DNA of 64,000 nucleotides from positions 50,474,218 to 50,538,217 of the forward strand of contig CM060181.1 in NCBI GenBank assembly GCA_030549775.1. Direction: 5' to 3'. The notes beneath the pieces were generated by a model. It worked only from the letters and a program-made list of their open reading frames with translations. It had not been told where the DNA came from and did no database searches. This DNA comes from Tamarix chinensis. Lineage: Eukaryota > Streptophyta > Magnoliopsida > Caryophyllales > Tamaricaceae. Shown piece by piece: positions 59,851 through 64,000 of the stretch (position 1 is its first letter; each line of letters opens with the position of its first letter). Made by a program: the position numbers and the translations under genes.

Positions 59851-62800
59851 TATAATACCTTATAAGTTTGAAATTTATAAAATGGGAAATTCTTATGTAT
59901 AATGGAGCTTGGATGATGTTTGATCTTAATTTGAAAATATAGTTTGGGTTTGATTTGAAAAGGAATTGGAAAAGACTTGGAAAATTGAGTAAAAGGAGTT
60001 TTCTTGGTGTATTAGTCAACAAGCTCTATGAACCCTTCAAAGTGTTTGTCACTTTTAGCAAGGCTTTTGGTTTGACATAATCGAATGACAGGGTTGGGAA
60101 ACTGATCGATTGATCTATAGAATAGTTAACTGGTAAACCAAATTGATTAACTAGTTTATCGAACAAGTGATTTTTTAGCATGGATTTTTTTGAAACAAAT
60201 TCTTATAACATTTAAGAACATTAATGATCCAATTCTGATCTATTTTGAGTAATCTTTAACCCTTTTGATAATTTATCTAACTCTAATATATGCATTGAGT
60301 GGATTTAAATGTCTAATTTGGCTGAAATGGGATAGGACGACCTCACTATTATCTTCTTTTTACTCTATCCTATGTGAAACTCTAGAACAAGATATTTGTT
60401 CAAGATTTTCTCTACGTGCCTAGGATATTTCTTTCCCACACCAATCTGCACATTTTTTGTTCTTGTGTTTGACCTTTGTTCGGAAAATCTCAACCTACAT
60501 TCTCCAAAAATCACCATTGGAGCTTTGAGAATAAATTCAACCCTCTCTTGATAAATCTACTCCTTATGATCAATTCAAATAGTAAAAATTACGATTTACA
60601 ATCTCCTACACCCCTCTCATACATTTCTTGACCGATTAGTTAGTTATAAATAATCGTAGTCACCTCTTCCCTTTACCTCTTTTCAGCCACAAGAAATACT
60701 CTGAGTTTCCCATACCTATATTCACTTTTCTTCTTCAATTTATACATTCACCTTAATTTGGTTTTCCATTCTTAACCTTTCTCTAGCTCACTCTTATTTT
60801 ATTCTTAAGCAAGAAGGAGTTATATTTAGGGAAAAGTTCATTTTTCGCTTTCAATTGATTCTTCTTTGAGATCCTCTTAGAGGTAGCAATCCCCTTCTTT
60901 CCCTAATTCTTATTTCTTAGTTTATAAGAATTATTTGAATTTTTTTAGTCTTAATATCTGATTGTTTAATGTTTTTAGAATTGAAATATTTATGCTAAAT
61001 GTTTTATCTACTTGGTGTGGTAATTTTACTAAGTTTTCAAGTAAATAATTCTTGCCTTTGGAATATGGTATGATTAAGAATGTGGACTAAGTCTAGTTGG
61101 TAAATTTATGATTTTTTTTTTGCATATATGATATTATTGGCATTTGGTGATGCATGATTAGTATATAAGCATGTGTAACCTTGGTTTTTTGTAATGTTGA
61201 TGTTATGATGTATAGGTGGTCAAATTTTGGTGCCATATTCATGCTTTTGAATGCTTTAATGTGTTGTCTTGGGGAAAACAAGTATACTAGATAAGCCAAA
61301 CCGATCATCTATCGATTGTTTTGTAGACCACTCAACTAGTCAGCTCAACCAATCGACTGATTCTTAGTTGGAATTCTCGATGGTCTCTAGTTAAACCCAT
61401 TGACTCTGTTGGAACCTATTAACTGGTCATAATAATAGTTAACTTGTTTAACCAAGATGATTGACTAGTTTTGAGAGGAACTCAAGAGTTTGGGTAAACC
61501 ACATCAATATACTAGTTTGCTCAAACTGATTGATCGATCTAGTCAAAAGGGTTATTTTTTTCTTTCTAGCTCTTTTTTGATATGAAAGTGAATATTATTT
61601 TACAACATGATTCTTTACTGATGAGTACACATATCTTGGCATAAAGTAACTAGTATATAGGATTGATTTATAGCATTATAATTCAAGGTATTCTTATTAA
61701 ATGCCTTTCGAATACTTTAATGAGTATGTTATGATGCTAATTTTGAATGATATATTCCAAATTATTTGCATAAATGGATTAACCTAATGGGTGGTTTAAA
61801 CTTGGATAAGTTTTAATGGAATTCCCGTCATGTTTTTGGACGGTAATGATGGTTAAGATGGAATGGTTATGTGGCTATGTTGTGTCGATTATTATATGAG
61901 CCTTATGTGATAAAAACAACCTTGGAGAATAGAACACTAATCATTTAAAGTAAAAGATGATCGAGCAGTACATAGGTCTAAATTACCCAATCCTCGATAG
62001 GGTTAGTCTGCCTTTGAGTGTTTATTAGTGCCTTTAAACGAGATCTTAGTATCTCTATACATTGATGATGTACTAGGGGTATTGATACTAAAGGATATGG
62101 TCACTTAGAAGGTTTATTGGCTTTGGTTAGGACTTATGTCCATTGGTGGTCACTTGGCTTTAGCTCAGACTTATTTCCACTAGTGGTTTCTTATTTTTGG
62201 CCAAACTTTATATACTTTGGTTGGTGTATCTTCCATGGTATATAAGATTATAGGGTGGTAATCCAGTCCATTGCTTGAAAAATAAATAATGGATCACAAA
62301 TGATTAATCTAATGGAACACGTAACTTGGAAAATGGATCAAATGGGTAATTCATGTATGTTAATAAGAGCCTATTAAGTGGTGGAATAAATTAATATAAA
62401 TTAAATATTTCTATCCATGATATATATTTTATGTTTATAAGAGTGACAAGTTATGAGTTGTCTAATTCCTTTCATGGCATGAAATACGGATGTATTCTAT
62501 TATCATGATGGAGCATGTAAATATAATTGTATCTTGTAAGTATGATATTGTGTTTTTGTATGATCTCTATTGTTTGTCTTAGGCCTTGCATGATTGTAAC
62601 TCAAGTTAAGGAGATAACTTAGCTTAATCACTATGTAGCATATTGATGCATCCAGTTTCTTAGCCACCTACTCAATCCCACGAGCAGAGAACAATGAGTA
62701 AGTTTTTTAGGATGCTTAGTGGTTGGCATAATTGTGTTGGGCTTAGGGAATTGAGACCGTGGACACTCGGAGATCTTTTGTAATTCCTTAATGGACTAGA

Positions 62801-63137
62801 GTTTTGGGGATTTCTCTACTTATGTTCCATCTCTTTTGTATTTCAACACTTCAGCTATTAAGTTCTAATATATGTTTTTGTTGTTTCAGGACCCGATGTA
62901 GCCCCATTAAACAATTAATATTAGTATTTCTATAATATATATTTTGTGCACTCTATTTCTTCTTTTGGTTTGGTTGGTTTCCTTAGCCTTGTATATAACA
63001 TGGGATGAGCAGTGGATATCTAATCAAGTGTTAGGTGCGACGGTAGCACTTCATTTTTATTAGGTTTATTTGGTATTTTTCGATTTTATAATGTTTTAAA
63101 ATGAATGTTTTCGGTAGTAAAAATTGAACATTTTACA
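59851..63137 (+). repeat. 3' LTR of rightward chromovirus (copy J)
   Basis: Starts TATAATACC after the PPT and ends 'aaaattgaacattttaca' at 63137 (decayed from AAAATTGGGGTGTTACA); 3287 bp, close to copy A. Landmarks: TATAAATA at 60645-60652, CAA|GTAAAT at 61041, GATCGACTGGTT-like units at 60075-60160 and 61290-61540, 'tactcaatcccacgagcagag' split by variants at 62669, and the final 'gcgacggtagcact' block near 63038. This copy anchors the identity of all solo LTRs in the window. Confidence 0.88.
60645..60652 (+). promoter_or_regulatory. TATA box of giant LTR copy J
   Basis: TATAAATA in 'gttataaataatcg', 795 bp from the LTR start, matching copies A and G. Confidence 0.7.
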
Positions 63138-64000
63138 CTTTTTTTTCTTGAGATCTCAATATATACTAGTCATTTTTATACCATTTAGACCTTGTATACA
63201 CATTGCAATGTTGTTTTCTTACTTGGTCATTTTCTTTCTTAGATTAGTTTCAAACTATTTACACTTGAAGAATAGAGTAGAAACATTATCAAAGACCTAT
63301 AGTAGCACTCCAACGAAAAAAGTAGGGATAATTTGAACAAATGGGTGGTTGTAGTGCTAGAGGTGATGGTGAAGGCGGTGGTGGCTATGGTGGAAATTTA
63401 AAAAATCTCAAAAACCATAGAAAACCTAAATCTATATCAACAAATAAGTATAATACACACCATAAAGAAAACATAATAATAATAAAAACTAAACTTTACT
63501 TACCTTAGATTAAGGAAACGAAAGGAAAGAATTTTGGTGGAAGAAAATGGTGATGAGAGGGAAAAATAAAAGAAGATGAAGATAGAAAGTGATAGGTGAG
63601 AAAAATGAATGTTACTAGGGTTTTAAAAGGGTTTTAGAGACAACAAATGTTGTCGCTAATACTCAGAAATGTTGCTGCTAATAATAGGGGTAAAACTTAA
63701 TTTACAAGGTATGTGACCCATTAGCAATGATATTAGGGTTATTAGCAAAGACATATAGTCACTGATAATGCATCGTTGACTAACAAAAAATTTCACTCCA
63801 AATAGCCCGCTAATTTTTTCACCCTATGTGTCATCGGTAAAACTTTTTTAGCTAAAAAGTCAGCTAATGAAAAGTTGGGGGAGGGGGAAATTTCCCTCGA
63901 CTAATATAGTGATGTTGCTAATATTCTATGGGGATGAAAAATTTCTAAGAGTTTTAAGGTCTCCAAAATTACTTATAGCGACTTCTTATCATCTCTGGTA
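63138..64000. mobile_element. Possible CACTA-type transposon end
   Basis: 63640-63960 holds repeated short words such as 'tgtcgctaata', 'ttgctgctaata', 'ttagcaatgata', 'tcactgataatg', 'tagcgac', on both strands, resembling the subterminal arrays of plant CACTA (En/Spm) elements. 63490-63520 reads on the minus strand 'taaggtaagtaaag', a good splice donor after possible exon-like GGTGGT-rich sequence (63343-63410). No CACTA terminus, TSD or transposase domain is visible inside the window; the plus ORF 63124-63336 has no domain. Confidence 0.35.

Noticed and set aside
1..64000. tRNA genes, CRISPR arrays, bacterial operons, rRNA arrays, plant viral insertions
   Set aside because: None seen by eye; tRNA-like matches are only the PBS sequences, and all RT/integrase fragments are LTR-retrotransposon type.

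Overview
This window looks like plant nuclear DNA and is almost entirely a retrotransposon graveyard. It is strongly AT-rich, and the coding remnants all belong to plant-type LTR retrotransposons: Ty1/copia gag, integrase and RT/RNase H, and Ty3/gypsy chromovirus gag, protease, RNase H, integrase and chromodomain. Primer-binding sites match plant initiator tRNA-Met, and there is a 5S-rRNA-derived Cassandra-type LTR. I see no convincing host protein-coding gene, tRNA, rRNA array or CRISPR. The first ~540 bases, GC-richer and low-copy in look, could be the edge of a host gene lying to the left. I cannot name the species.

Layout. 1-540: possible gene edge. 541-1919: AT-rich spacer with microsatellites. 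1920-15694: solo and truncated members of one giant-LTR chromovirus family (about 3 kb LTRs, Tekay/Del-like; ends TGTAATACCCC and GGGGTGTTACA), including a leftward gag-only element at 10573-15694. 15707-18675: LTR-like remnants. 18690-28500: a rightward, badly decayed SIRE-like copia element whose gag is split by a complete CRM-like gypsy element (19002-23990, TSD tgaag). That gypsy element carries a solo Cassandra LTR (20048-20368), giving a three-level nest. 29150-30108: leftward LTR fragment. 31020-33310: leftward Tork/Retrofit-like copia remnant. 33690-39511: tail of a chromovirus followed by LTR sequence. 43411-46189: solo LTR with perfect TSD ggaac. 47700-49187: rightward copia 5' end (PBS, gag), cut by another LTR. 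51637-63137: two chromovirus fragments placed face to face, a leftward element with its 3' LTR and a rightward element with its 3' LTR, the 5' halves lost. 63340-64000: possible CACTA-transposon end.

No gene here appears to encode an intact product. The most informative signals are structural: matching LTR pairs and target-site duplications, conserved positions of a TATA box and a 5' splice site inside the giant LTRs, clustered near-palindromic 'GATCGACTGGTT' units in the same LTRs, a 16-bp duplication inside the Cassandra 5S promoter, and in-element deletions that removed the reverse-transcriptase core from two different gypsy lineages.
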